Assembly: GCA_963665925.1 (NCBI GenBank)
Contig: OY762511.1
Coordinates: 1,674,001 to 1,738,000, forward strand
DNA from: G963665925 sp963665925
GTDB taxonomy: Bacteria; Bacillota; Clostridia; Peptostreptococcales; Acidaminobacteraceae
Direction of reading: 5' to 3'
Length of the DNA: 64,000 nucleotides
Part shown: positions 17,142 to 25,895 of the stretch, in pieces
Numbering within the stretch: the stretch's first letter is position 1
Layout: each line of letters opens with the position of its first letter
Made by a program: the position numbers and the translations under genes
The notes under the pieces: generated by a model
What the model was told of the DNA's origin: nothing
The model's database searches: none
The model's input: only the letters and a program-made list of their open reading frames with translations

Positions 17142-17846
17142 ATGGCGTTATTTGCAATCGGCGATTTGCACCTGAGCTTCTCATCCAATAAGCCAATGGA
17201 CGTATTTGGAGAGAATTGGTCTGATTATGAAAATAAAATAAAGGAAAGCTGGCTTGAACTTGTCAGCCCTGAAGACACGGTGCTCATACCGGGAGATATT
17301 TCCTGGGCCATGCATTTGGAACAGGCAAAAATCGACCTGGAATGGATTCACAATCTGCCGGGACGCAAAATCCTGCTCAGGGGCAACCATGATTACTGGT
17401 GGAGTTCGCTCAAGAAGCTGCAGGTTCTTTATGAAGACATGGATTTCCTGCAAAACAATCATTTTGAATACGTGTCTGAAGGCATGACTTATGCCATATG
17501 CGGCACACGTGGTTGGCTTTGCCCAAATCCCAATAAGTTTGATGATAACGACCTGAAAATATACAATCGTGAGCTGCTGCGGCTGCGCCTTTCCCTAGAC
17601 AGTGCAAAGCAGGCTGGACATACACGGTTCATTGTGATGACCCACTATCCGCCGACAAATGACATGCAGGCCGACTCAGGATTCAATGAAATCTATGAGG
17701 AATACGGCGTCGAGCGCGTGGTTTACGGACACTTGCATTCCGAGCATGCATTTCATACAGGTCTTCAAGGCGATCGGCGCGGCGTAACATATCAGCTTGT
17801 CTCCTCGGACTATTTGGATTTCGCGCTTACGAAGATCTTGAAATAG
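17142..17846 (+). CDS. Calcineurin-like metallophosphoesterase
   Basis: A 234-residue cytosolic dinuclear metallophosphoesterase. All five motif blocks are visible: GDLHLS near the N-terminus, PGDISW, RGNHDYWW, MTHYPP and YGHLHSE. It resembles the predicted phosphohydrolase group COG1768. AAGAGG lies upstream of the ATG. Monocistronic after the relQ terminator. The substrate is unknown. Confidence 0.88.
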   Translation: MALFAIGDLHLSFSSNKPMDVFGENWSDYENKIKESWLELVSPEDTVLIPGDISWAMHLEQAKIDLEWIHNLPGRKILLRGNHDYWWSSLKKLQVLYEDMDFLQNNHFEYVSEGMTYAICGTRGWLCPNPNKFDDNDLKIYNRELLRLRLSLDSAKQAGHTRFIVMTHYPPTNDMQADSGFNEIYEEYGVERVVYGHLHSEHAFHTGLQGDRRGVTYQLVSSDYLDFALTKILK

Positions 17847-17894
17847 ATTCGCAGAATCATTAATTTTGCAGTTTTATACAATAAATGAATAATC

Positions 17895-17938
17895 GCAATC
17901 AAAATTGTGTACATATATAATATACAAAGGTTGATTGC
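17895..17938 (+). promoter_or_regulatory. Promoter -10 framed by an 8-bp inverted repeat
   Basis: TATAAT at 17916-17921 lies between GCAATCAA (17895-17902) and TTGATTGC (17931-17938). No good -35 hexamer is seen. The arrangement could be an operator over the thioesterase promoter. Confidence 0.4.
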
Positions 17939-17997
17939 AGGCATGGAATCCTACTGATTAACCAGCCTTTGAAACTATTAGAAAAGGCGGTGATTTG

Positions 17998-18423
17998 ATG
18001 ATTCAAACTCCACATTTCAAAGTTGGTGAATCGTTCACTATTCAGAAACATGTGACTGAAGCTGACACGGCATTGAATTATGGAAGCGGGCAACTGGAAA
18101 ATCTATTGGCTACACCAAGCCTCGTGGCAATGATGATTGAGGCAAGTGCAAGACTATTGGATCAGCAGCTGCCTGAAGGTTACATCACTGTAGGCAAATC
18201 TGTCCACGCCGATCATGAAAAACCAACAACACTTGGTGAAACAGTGACGGTGAAGGTTACGATTAATGAAGCTACCGACAGTATGGTGAAACTTTCAATG
18301 GAAGCTTTTGATGAAGTAGGCCAAATTGGCACAGGCGAACATGTACGTTTCGTTGTTAACAAGAGAAGTCTTCTTGGAAGAGCAAACAAAAGAGAAGAAG
18401 CACTTGAGAACCATGATTATTAA
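17998..18423 (+). CDS. Hotdog-fold thioesterase (fluoroacetyl-CoA thioesterase-like)
   Basis: A 141-residue single hotdog domain. The TPSLVAMMIEASARLLDQQLPEGYITVGKSV region, given here as two blocks around residues 38-69, and the later GEHVRFVV strand match the FlK-like thioesterase group, which hydrolyses acyl-CoA esters. The proposed catalytic Thr/Glu/His set of FlK appears to be partly present (TP.L..MIE...; H in SVHADH). The ATG at 17998 has AAGGCGGTG upstream. Substrate unknown. Confidence 0.8.
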   Translation: MIQTPHFKVGESFTIQKHVTEADTALNYGSGQLENLLATPSLVAMMIEASARLLDQQLPEGYITVGKSVHADHEKPTTLGETVTVKVTINEATDSMVKLSMEAFDEVGQIGTGEHVRFVVNKRSLLGRANKREEALENHDY

Positions 18424-18434
18424 GTATAAGAAAG

Positions 18435-18458
18435 CCCCATGCGAATGCATGGGGTTTT
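18435..18458 (+). terminator. Terminator hairpin after the thioesterase gene
   Basis: CCCCATGC/GCATGGGG with TTTT. Nearly the same hairpin recurs at 18608-18633 on the other side of a large palindrome. Confidence 0.75.
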
Positions 18459-18580
18459 CAGACTCTTGAAAACTCCAAAATCCTGCGTTGCTGGATGAAA
18501 TCCACTCTAGTCACGTACGCGAGTACGCTCCTAGAGTGGATTTCATCCGCGCCTTGACTTTCGAAGTTTTCAAGAGTCTG
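18459..18580. repeat. Large palindromic element containing copy 2 of the dispersed repeat
   Basis: CAGACTCTTGAAAACT (18459-18474) is the exact inverse of 18565-18580, and GGATGAAATCCACTCTAG (18493-18510) is the exact inverse of 18531-18548. The central 20 bp contain two GTACGC copies. The right arm, 18542-18580, is the second copy of the 39-bp repeat seen at 2993-3031. Confidence 0.88.
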
Positions 18581-18607
18581 GCTTTGTTGACTTCGGCAAC
18601 AACCTCA

Positions 18608-18633
18608 AAGCCCCATGCATCTGCATGGGGCTT
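18608..18633. terminator. Second CCCCATGC-type hairpin, for the minus-strand kinase
   Basis: Perfect AAAGCCCCATGCA/TGCATGGGGCTTT stem. It closely repeats the 18431-18454 hairpin, so the palindrome appears inserted between duplicated terminators. The T-tract is short on the minus strand. Confidence 0.6.
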
Positions 18634-18663
18634 TAACTTTTGTGTGGAAGCCCTATAGGCCAC

Positions 18664-20394
18664 TTATGTGTAGGAGACCGGGAAGCGTATGTCAAACCGT
18701 ACGCCTTCACCAGTCTTGCTTTTGACTTCAATCTGACCGCTGAGCTGGTCTACGATTAAGGCATAGATGATATGGAGTCCAAGACCGGTGCCGCCCTGGT
18801 GGCGTTTTGTCGTGAAGTAGGGCTTAAAGACATTTTTAAGGTTCTCTTCAGGGATGCCAACACCATTATCCTTATAGATAATGTGAAGCTCAGACTCGTT
18901 CTTCTCAAAGATAAGCTCAATAGTGCCCTGGTCTATGTTTTCAAATCCATGAATCAGAGAGTTGATGATCAGATTGGTGATAATCTGTGACAGAATACCC
19001 GGTGTGGTGATGACCTGAAGGTTTTTATCACATTGAACAAGGACTTTATGCTGAGTAACCTTCAGCTTGGGTTTAAGGCTGAGCAGGATTTCATCAACGT
19101 ACTGTTTCAAGTGAATTCGACGCATTTCAAGGGTCGCCTGATCCATGTTAAGAACTCTGAAGGTTTCAATATTTGTAATGGCCTTGTTCAAGTTGGTCTC
19201 GGTGATCTTATGGGCCTCGCTGTATGGGGTAGTCTCAAGCTGCTCAGCTGTGAGCGTATGTCTGACCACACTGTCAAGATAGCTGAGTGAGGTGACCGCA
19301 CTGCCAATAGGTGTGTTCAGCTCGTGCATAAGCCCACCTACCAGCTCGCCCAGTGCGGCGAGGGTTTCCCTTCGCACAAACTGGTCCTGTACCCGCTTTT
19401 GCTCTTTTAGGGCTGCTTTAAGAGATTCATTGGACTTTTCAAGGTCTATCTGATATTTTTCCACCTCGTTGACAGAGGTTACGACGATGCGCCAAATTGC
19501 TGAAATCATAATAAGGGACATGGAAAAGATAATCAGGAAGACGATGGATAAAAGCTTGTTAAGGGGCTGGTTGAGAATTTGCTTTGGAATCGTGTTCAAA
19601 ATGTACCACTGGGTACCTTCAACGGGAATCAGAGACATAAGGTTGACATCATCTTCAAGGAGGAGTCCACGAGGATCCATTTCATCAGGGGTGATATCTT
19701 CCGCGAGCCTGCTGAAGCTGGAAAAGCTATAGTAGTTGTCACTGAAGTTGATGATTTCAAAGAATGTCTTGTCATAGCCTACAAGCTGGAGATTGTCCTG
19801 ATTGCCCAGTTTTTCGCTGAGATGATGAACAAGCGGGTCGAGTGAGAAATAGACAAGGTTGAAGCCAATGCTGGTATGGTCAGTTGCATAAATACGCGTG
19901 ATAACCAGAACCGAAGGTTGATTGTCAATTATGACAGGTCTGCTGCTATAGACGTAATCACCCGGCACAATTTTGTCTATGTTTTCAAAACGTGTTATTT
20001 TTTCAGTTTTTCCTACGCTTACAATTGGCGCGCCTTCATTGTTGACCCATATGACACCATGAACATTTTCAGAGGCGACCACGGCATCTGCAAGCTTGGG
20101 ATAAATATAATCCTCTGCATCTGATGCACTGATTTCGTCCCTGTACAGCTTCTGCATCTGCAAGCGGATTTGCGTGCGGCTGCCAATTTGAAGTGCTGTG
20201 GTCTTGAGCGTAGACAGATGAGTGTCAATGACGGCACTGTAAATTTGACCATAGTCAAAAAAGGCTTCTTCAGCCCTATGGTACATGGTTTTATGCAGAA
20301 CCCCTCTAAAGGAAATCGCGAAAATTGAAGCAGCGATAATCAATGAGATTATGAGCGGCAATGTCAGTTTATAAAAGAATTTCGTCTTCCACAT
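18664..20394 (-). CDS. Membrane sensor histidine kinase (Cache-type sensor)
   Basis: A 576-residue kinase: transmembrane helix near residues 12-32, an extracytoplasmic region of about 250 residues with Cache-like features (VIWVNNEGAPIVSVG; YATDHTSIGFNLVYFSLD), a second helix (about 280-302), a short coiled coil, a histidine box MHELNTPIG near residue 355 and an HATPase domain with YKDNGVGIP and GGTGLGLHI. The LNTP histidine box is shared with the kinase at the right edge of the window. The ATG at 20394 has GAGGTG six bases upstream. No response regulator is adjacent, so it is an orphan kinase. Confidence 0.92.
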   Translation of the reverse strand: MWKTKFFYKLTLPLIISLIIAASIFAISFRGVLHKTMYHRAEEAFFDYGQIYSAVIDTHLSTLKTTALQIGSRTQIRLQMQKLYRDEISASDAEDYIYPKLADAVVASENVHGVIWVNNEGAPIVSVGKTEKITRFENIDKIVPGDYVYSSRPVIIDNQPSVLVITRIYATDHTSIGFNLVYFSLDPLVHHLSEKLGNQDNLQLVGYDKTFFEIINFSDNYYSFSSFSRLAEDITPDEMDPRGLLLEDDVNLMSLIPVEGTQWYILNTIPKQILNQPLNKLLSIVFLIIFSMSLIMISAIWRIVVTSVNEVEKYQIDLEKSNESLKAALKEQKRVQDQFVRRETLAALGELVGGLMHELNTPIGSAVTSLSYLDSVVRHTLTAEQLETTPYSEAHKITETNLNKAITNIETFRVLNMDQATLEMRRIHLKQYVDEILLSLKPKLKVTQHKVLVQCDKNLQVITTPGILSQIITNLIINSLIHGFENIDQGTIELIFEKNESELHIIYKDNGVGIPEENLKNVFKPYFTTKRHQGGTGLGLHIIYALIVDQLSGQIEVKSKTGEGVRFDIRFPVSYT

Positions 20395-20501
20395 GGCGTG
20401 CACCTCGACAGATGTTGTTTACATAAAAAAAGCAGTTTGTGATATGATATAGTAGTTACTTACCCAATTAGAGTAGCCTTAAAGTACCGGAGGAAATAAT
20501 T

Positions 20502-21098
20502 GTGCACAAAGAAGAAAAAATATTTAATCCGAAGATGATCAGCAAGTTGGAGCATCCCGACAGATACAGGGAAATACCGCCAGTGGACATTCTCAAGCTC
20601 TTAGGACTGCGCGAAGGAGATACCTTTGCTGACTTTGGGTGCGGTGTCGGTTTTTTCAGCATACCAGCAGCGGAGATGGTCGGTTCGTCTGGAAAGGTTT
20701 TTGCCAGTGACATCAGTTCTGAAATGCTAAATGGGTTGAAAGAGAGACTCAGCGAAGACCTGATACCGAGGGTTCATGTCTGTCATGTTGGTCCTGACGC
20801 GGTTGGGGACAGTGTGGAGATTGCACCCCAGTCCGTTGATGTGGGCATGGTTTCGACGGTCTTGCATGAAGTCGACGATGCACTGCATTTTCTGAAGGAA
20901 GTGGCTCTGACATTGAAGCCCGGCGCACGCCTAGGCATTGTGGAGTGGCATAAGCAGTCCATGGAAAAGGGGCCACGGCTTGAAATTCGCATATCAGAGA
21001 AAGAGCTGGAACACATGCTGGAAATCTCAGGCATGGTCCTGGAAGGTACAAAAAAATTATCGGACCGCTTCTATCTTGCTCTTGCAAGAAAACTGTAA
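20502..21098 (+). CDS. Class I SAM-dependent methyltransferase
   Basis: A 198-residue methyltransferase with the SAM-binding motif ADFGCGVGFFSIPAA, the acidic strand ASDIS, and the post-I region DVGMVSTVLHEVDD. It resembles UbiE/Methyltransf_11 proteins. The GTG at 20502 has GGAGG eight bases upstream. It is followed after 45 bp by a HAD gene. No substrate is indicated. Confidence 0.85.
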   Translation: MHKEEKIFNPKMISKLEHPDRYREIPPVDILKLLGLREGDTFADFGCGVGFFSIPAAEMVGSSGKVFASDISSEMLNGLKERLSEDLIPRVHVCHVGPDAVGDSVEIAPQSVDVGMVSTVLHEVDDALHFLKEVALTLKPGARLGIVEWHKQSMEKGPRLEIRISEKELEHMLEISGMVLEGTKKLSDRFYLALARKL

Positions 21099-21143
21099 GA
21101 GAAATCGGGACATTCGATAAGCGTTAAAATATATGGAGGCAAT

Positions 21144-21800
21144 ATGCTTAAAGATATTAAGGCAGTCATTTTCGATCTGGATGGCACCCTCGTGGATTCC
21201 ATGTGGATTTGGAAACAGGTCGATATTGATTATTTGGAGAAACACGGATATCCGCTGCCGGACGACCTGCAGAAGGATATTGAGGGAATGAGCTTTACAG
21301 AAACAGCGCAATATTTCAAAAATCGTTTCAGCATTCAGGACAGCATTGATGAAATCAAGGCAGAATGGAATGCTATGGCGCTTGGCCTTTATGAAAATGA
21401 GATCAAGCTTAAACCCCATGTTTGGAGTATGCTTGAGGCGTTTGAAAAGATGGGCCTGCCAATGGGTATAGGTACATCAAACTCACCTGAGCTGGCAAGT
21501 GCTGTCGTGAAGGCGAGAGGTATTGACCGCTTCATTCGTGTGCTGAGAACATCTTGTCAGGTGGATAAGGGCAAGCCGGCACCGGATATTTTCCTGAGTG
21601 TCGCAGAGGCCCTGGGCGTAGCGCCTGAGGCGTGTCTTGTATTTGAAGATACCCACGCGGGGGTCCTCGCTGGAAAAAGAGCCGGTATGAAAGTCGTTGC
21701 CATATACGATCCGCTGTCTGCACCATTTCGAGATGATATTGAAAAGGATGCTGACCTCTATGTGGAGTGCTACAGCACAATCTTAGACCAGCTGTCATAA
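21144..21800 (+). CDS. HAD hydrolase, beta-phosphoglucomutase-like subgroup
   Basis: A 218-residue HAD phosphatase or mutase: motif I FDLDGTLVDS, a helical cap (about 18-85), motif II GIGTSNS, motif III Lys in KGKPAPDIF, and motif IV VFEDTHAGVLAG. The FEDTHAG variant fits the phosphatase/phosphomutase subgroup. GGAGG lies just before the ATG. Substrate unassigned. Confidence 0.87.
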   Translation: MLKDIKAVIFDLDGTLVDSMWIWKQVDIDYLEKHGYPLPDDLQKDIEGMSFTETAQYFKNRFSIQDSIDEIKAEWNAMALGLYENEIKLKPHVWSMLEAFEKMGLPMGIGTSNSPELASAVVKARGIDRFIRVLRTSCQVDKGKPAPDIFLSVAEALGVAPEACLVFEDTHAGVLAGKRAGMKVVAIYDPLSAPFRDDIEKDADLYVECYSTILDQLS

Positions 21801-21860
21801 AACTGTAACAGCAGTTCCAGATAAAAAATGTTAAAATAAATTTAATGATAAAGTTAATTG

Positions 21861-21890
21861 AATGTCCGGGTATCTATCCGGACATTTCTA
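21861..21890 (+). terminator. Probable terminator after the HAD gene
   Basis: AATGTCCGG/CCGGACATT stem followed by TTCT; the T-tract is weak. Confidence 0.5.
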
Positions 21891-21931
21891 ATGATAGGGA
21901 TTAAATATGAACAGCATCAGGAGGCACTGGT

Positions 21932-23827
21932 ATGATTGTACTGAGCATTGAACACCTAAAAAAGACATATGGCGCGGAGTGCGTTCTTGAAGATGTTCAT
22001 TTCGAACTGCATACCGGAGAGCGTATTGGACTGGTCGGTCGCAATGGTGCGGGAAAAACCACAGTTTTCAAGGTAATCTGTGGATATGAGCAGCCATCTG
22101 AAGGTTTTATCCACAAGAGCAAAGGCATACGTATTGGCTATCTTGAACAGATTCCAAATTATCCTGAAAACATCACAGTGGAAGGCGTGCTGATGCAAGC
22201 CTTCGAATCACTCTCGAACCTGCAGAAAGACTTGCGCGAACTGGAAATGAAGATGGCTCAAGTAACTGGCGCGGATCTCGAACGTGTCATGGAGGACTAC
22301 AGTGCTGTTCAGAGGACCTACGAAGTTGAAGGCGGCTACGAGGTCACGGAAAAGCTAGGACGAATTGTGACTGGCCTAAAGCTCGAAGCCTTCCTGAATC
22401 AGTCTTTTGAAACATTGAGTGGCGGTGAGAAGACCCGGTCTCTGCTTGCCAAGCTCCTTCTGGAATCGCCAGATGTTTTGCTTCTCGACGAGCCGACCAA
22501 CCATCTTGATGTCGACTCCGTGGAGTGGCTAGAGACATTTTTATGGGATTACAGCGGTGCGGTGGTCATCGTTTCCCATGACAGATACTTTCTCGATAGA
22601 ACCGTGCAGCGCATTGTGGAAATTGAAATGAAACACAGCCGCCTATGGCATGGAAATTATAGTGCCTATATGCAGCAAAAGGACGAATGGCTTCGTCAGC
22701 AGCTGAAAGCCTATGAGAACCAGCAGCGGAAGGTTCGCGCCATGGAAGAGGCGGTTGCCCGTTTCAGACAGTGGGGAACCAATGGCGATAATGAAGCCAT
22801 GTTTGTAAAAGCAAAAAATATGGAAAAACGCATTGAGCGTATGGATAAAGTAGACAAGCCCTTTGAGGACAAATCAAACATCAAGGTCGCCTTCAAATCG
22901 AGTGGGCGTTCTGGCAAGGAAGTCCTTGTGCTGGACGCCGTATCTGCGGGTTATGACGGCAGGCCCCTCTTTGAATCTGTAAATCTTGACCTGCGCTACA
23001 GGGACCGGGTTGCCCTGGTTGGCAAGAACGGCATTGGCAAGTCAACGCTCCTAAATGTGGTTCTGGGCACTATGGAACCCTTGTCTGGCAGTCTTAAGCT
23101 GGGGGCGAAGGTCAAAATCGGATTTCTCGAGCAGGATATTAGCTTCGAGGCACCTGATCGCAGTGTTCTGGCCTTCTTCAATGCTGAAACCGGGCTCTCG
23201 GAAGGCATATGCAGAAGTAAGCTCGCAAGATTCCTGTTCATGGGTGAAGACGTTTTCAAGACAGTGGCCCATCTTTCCGGTGGCGAGAAGGTCCGTCTGA
23301 AGCTGGCACTTATGATGGAAGAGGGCATAAACCTGCTGATTATGGATGAACCGACAAACCATGTGGACATTTCATCGCGTGAGATGCTGGAGCTGGCACT
23401 GGACAATTTTGACGGAACGGTCCTTTTCATCTCCCATGACCGCTACCTGATCAACAGGCTGGCAACCCGTATTGCCGATTTAAGTCCAAGTGGCATTGAA
23501 ATGTTCGACTCTACTTATGAGGCCTACAGGACCCAAAAGAAGAAGCGGGAAGCCGAAATGACCACGGCTGAAAACGCAGAGAAGAATAAGAACTATAGAA
23601 ATGCAGATGAGCGCAGACTGCAAAATGCAGAACGCAAGCGGGCAAAACGTATTTCTGAAATAGAATTTGAACTGGCAAGGATTGAAGTTGAGATAGAAGA
23701 TGTGGAAGCACAGCTTGAGATTTCCACGCTTCCCTACGAGTCAATCGCCAAGCGTTATGACAAGCTTGCCGATTTGAAGTCGGCATACGACACGTTAATG
23801 GAAGAATGGATGGCACTTCAGGAATAG
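21932..23827 (+). CDS. ABC-F family ATPase (YdiF-like)
   Basis: A 631-residue protein with two ABC ATPase domains and no membrane segment. Domain 1 (about 1-240): GRNGAGKTT, LSGGEKTR, LLDEPTNHLD, SHDRYFLD. Domain 2 (about 320-530): GKNGIGKST, LSGGEKVRLK, IMDEPTNHVD, SHDRYLINR. The interdomain P-site linker and a charged C-terminal coiled coil (about 540-625) are present. ABC-F proteins act on the ribosomal E-site; some give antibiotic resistance, others tune translation. The sequence alone does not say which. CAGGAGGC precedes the ATG. Confidence 0.93.
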   Translation: MIVLSIEHLKKTYGAECVLEDVHFELHTGERIGLVGRNGAGKTTVFKVICGYEQPSEGFIHKSKGIRIGYLEQIPNYPENITVEGVLMQAFESLSNLQKDLRELEMKMAQVTGADLERVMEDYSAVQRTYEVEGGYEVTEKLGRIVTGLKLEAFLNQSFETLSGGEKTRSLLAKLLLESPDVLLLDEPTNHLDVDSVEWLETFLWDYSGAVVIVSHDRYFLDRTVQRIVEIEMKHSRLWHGNYSAYMQQKDEWLRQQLKAYENQQRKVRAMEEAVARFRQWGTNGDNEAMFVKAKNMEKRIERMDKVDKPFEDKSNIKVAFKSSGRSGKEVLVLDAVSAGYDGRPLFESVNLDLRYRDRVALVGKNGIGKSTLLNVVLGTMEPLSGSLKLGAKVKIGFLEQDISFEAPDRSVLAFFNAETGLSEGICRSKLARFLFMGEDVFKTVAHLSGGEKVRLKLALMMEEGINLLIMDEPTNHVDISSREMLELALDNFDGTVLFISHDRYLINRLATRIADLSPSGIEMFDSTYEAYRTQKKKREAEMTTAENAEKNKNYRNADERRLQNAERKRAKRISEIEFELARIEVEIEDVEAQLEISTLPYESIAKRYDKLADLKSAYDTLMEEWMALQE

Positions 23828-23839
23828 CAAATCGTACAC

Positions 23840-23879
23840 AACCGCCTGCCAGGCAAGATATCCTGGCAGGCGGTTTTTT
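23840..23879 (+). terminator. Strong terminator after the ABC-F gene
   Basis: Perfect 14-bp AACCGCCTGCCAGG/CCTGGCAGGCGGTT stem followed by TTTTTT. Confidence 0.93.
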
Positions 23880-24033
23880 CATGGAATCAATAATTGGAGC
23901 TATGTAAAATGCCTATATGATAAAGATGATTTTATGTGTAAGGAATACGGGTAAGTATATAAGCAAGCTTTAAGTTAGGCAAGTGTGATTGTGATTGGAT
24001 TTAAGCGCGGCTGAGTGGTTGGGAGGCGAAATA

Positions 24034-25791
24034 ATGAATTCCTTTGAGCATTTGAATTTTTTAGATGAACTCAATAATCTAATATTTGTATTGTCGCCTG
24101 AAATGACCGTGCAATACGCAAATCGAGCACTACTCGAGTTTTTGGACCTTGAAGCAGAGGCGATACTTGGAATGCCTGCGTGGGAGTTGCCCATGTGGAA
24201 GGACAGTCCAGAAGCCCAGAACGACCTGATGTTTGCCTGTGGACATGTCTTTAGCTCAGAAGAAGCGAAACGCCTTGAAATGACGCCTGTAAACAGCTTA
24301 GGTGAAATAATTGAGTTGGATTTGTACATTAAGCCTGTACTAAGGGAGGGTAATGTGGTGAGCATGATTGCCACCGGTTACAATATTACAGAACTGGTAG
24401 AGGCAAAGACCGTACTGACAAAGCGCGAAAGGCAAATTGCCGCCTTTTTTAAGAATTCAACGGAAGGCTACTTTTTTCAGATGCTGCCCGAAGCGGCACT
24501 GCTTCCACAAATCATTGATGATGAATTCATCGGACAGGTATATGAGGCTCAGCGGCTGGAATCCGTAAGCAGTAGGGTGTTTGAATATTTGGGATTGGAT
24601 GAAGAAGACGTGGTGCTGGGGTCATCTGAAATGCTCATGCAGTATTTTGAAATAAGAGAGGATGAGCGCACGGCAGTTTGGCGCGAGATGCTGGAAAAAG
24701 GCGTATCCATTCTCAAACGTGAACTGCTCAATCGGAAAAGCAGGAAACGTGTTTATCTTGAACTGAAATTTGTGGGTGTGTTTATCGACGCATGCACATT
24801 CGAAGGGAATTTCTGTATCGTGTCCAATATTACACAGCAGTATGTGTATGAGCGGGAGTTGAATTTTCTCGCCAATAAGGATCCTTTGACCGGATTGAAC
24901 AATCGACGCTGCTTTGACCAGCTTGCAAATGATATGCTGACTTCAATGAAAACGCCATTTGTAGCTGCCATGATGGATATTGATAAGTTTAAAAATGTAA
25001 ACGACGCTTATGGACATGAAGTTGGCGATATTGTTATTCGCAAAGTCGCAGACGTCATCAACGCTGTAGTTCCCGAGTGTGGCGTTGTCGGACGTTATGG
25101 CGGTGAGGAATTTGTCATACTCATGGCCTGTGATGCAAAGCAGGCCGTAGGTGTCCTTGAAGAGATAAGAAAGACTGTGGAAAATGCGCAGATACACTAC
25201 GGGTCAGGGTATTTGAAAGTGACCATCAGTGGTGGTGCACATATATTTGAGGAGGCAGGAAACAGTGATTTCAATCATGCCATTATTTTAGCGGACCGTG
25301 CACTGTATGAAGCGAAAGAAACCGGAAGAAACCGTGTAATTGTCTACAATGACGCGCTTCATGGCCTTCAAGCCATTGATAAGCTGACAGGCGTTTATAC
25401 GCAGTCTGCTTTTCAGTACAAGCATAATCTCTTCCATGACAATCTCAGAAAATTTGAAATTGCTTATGGCATCGTTGCAATAAACCTGAACACACTGCTC
25501 GATGACAAGTCGGAACTACGGAGTCAATTCATAAAGCAGTGTGTTGCCATATTGCATGATCTGCTGCGGGATACAGATATTATTGGCCGATATGACACCA
25601 TGACCTTTACAATACTTTTAAGCAATGTTAACGATGAGATTGTAGAAAAAGTTGGAAGACGCATTAGTAGCGCTATCGATAACTTGAGCAGTAAATTTGA
25701 CAATCTGCTGGACGGAAGGGTTAAATACTATACGGTTTCAAACTGGATGGTACAGCAGGAGGAGATTTATGACCATATTTTGAATCCTTGA
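24034..25791 (+). CDS. PAS-PAS-GGDEF diguanylate cyclase with a second, degenerate GGDEF domain
   Basis: A 585-residue soluble protein: PAS domain (about 1-120), a second PAS-like region (about 130-275), a catalytic GGDEF domain (about 280-440) with DPLTGLNNRR, MMDIDKFKNVND and RYGGEEF at about 354-360, then a second GGDEF-like domain (about 445-575). The second repeats DKLTGVYT and IGRYD but has DTMTF where GGEEF should be, so it cannot make c-di-GMP. No RxxD inhibitory site precedes the active motif. The ATG at 24034 has GGGAGG seven bases upstream; a TTG at 23995 is unsupported. Confidence 0.92.
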   Translation: MNSFEHLNFLDELNNLIFVLSPEMTVQYANRALLEFLDLEAEAILGMPAWELPMWKDSPEAQNDLMFACGHVFSSEEAKRLEMTPVNSLGEIIELDLYIKPVLREGNVVSMIATGYNITELVEAKTVLTKRERQIAAFFKNSTEGYFFQMLPEAALLPQIIDDEFIGQVYEAQRLESVSSRVFEYLGLDEEDVVLGSSEMLMQYFEIREDERTAVWREMLEKGVSILKRELLNRKSRKRVYLELKFVGVFIDACTFEGNFCIVSNITQQYVYERELNFLANKDPLTGLNNRRCFDQLANDMLTSMKTPFVAAMMDIDKFKNVNDAYGHEVGDIVIRKVADVINAVVPECGVVGRYGGEEFVILMACDAKQAVGVLEEIRKTVENAQIHYGSGYLKVTISGGAHIFEEAGNSDFNHAIILADRALYEAKETGRNRVIVYNDALHGLQAIDKLTGVYTQSAFQYKHNLFHDNLRKFEIAYGIVAINLNTLLDDKSELRSQFIKQCVAILHDLLRDTDIIGRYDTMTFTILLSNVNDEIVEKVGRRISSAIDNLSSKFDNLLDGRVKYYTVSNWMVQQEEIYDHILNP

Positions 25792-25841
25792 TACCCATCA
25801 GGGCATAGGATATAATAAGGTCTGGCTTATTAACAGAGCGT

Positions 25842-25870
25842 TTACCAAGAGAGTGACTTTCTTGTAAAAT
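25842..25870 (+). promoter_or_regulatory. Candidate promoter of the rRNA methyltransferase gene
   Basis: TTACCA, 17-bp spacer, TAAAAT. An ACCCATC/GATGGGT inverted pair (25793-25799 and 25876-25882) flanks the region. Confidence 0.5.
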
Positions 25871-25895
25871 ATTCAGATGGGTGTTGGAGGTACAA

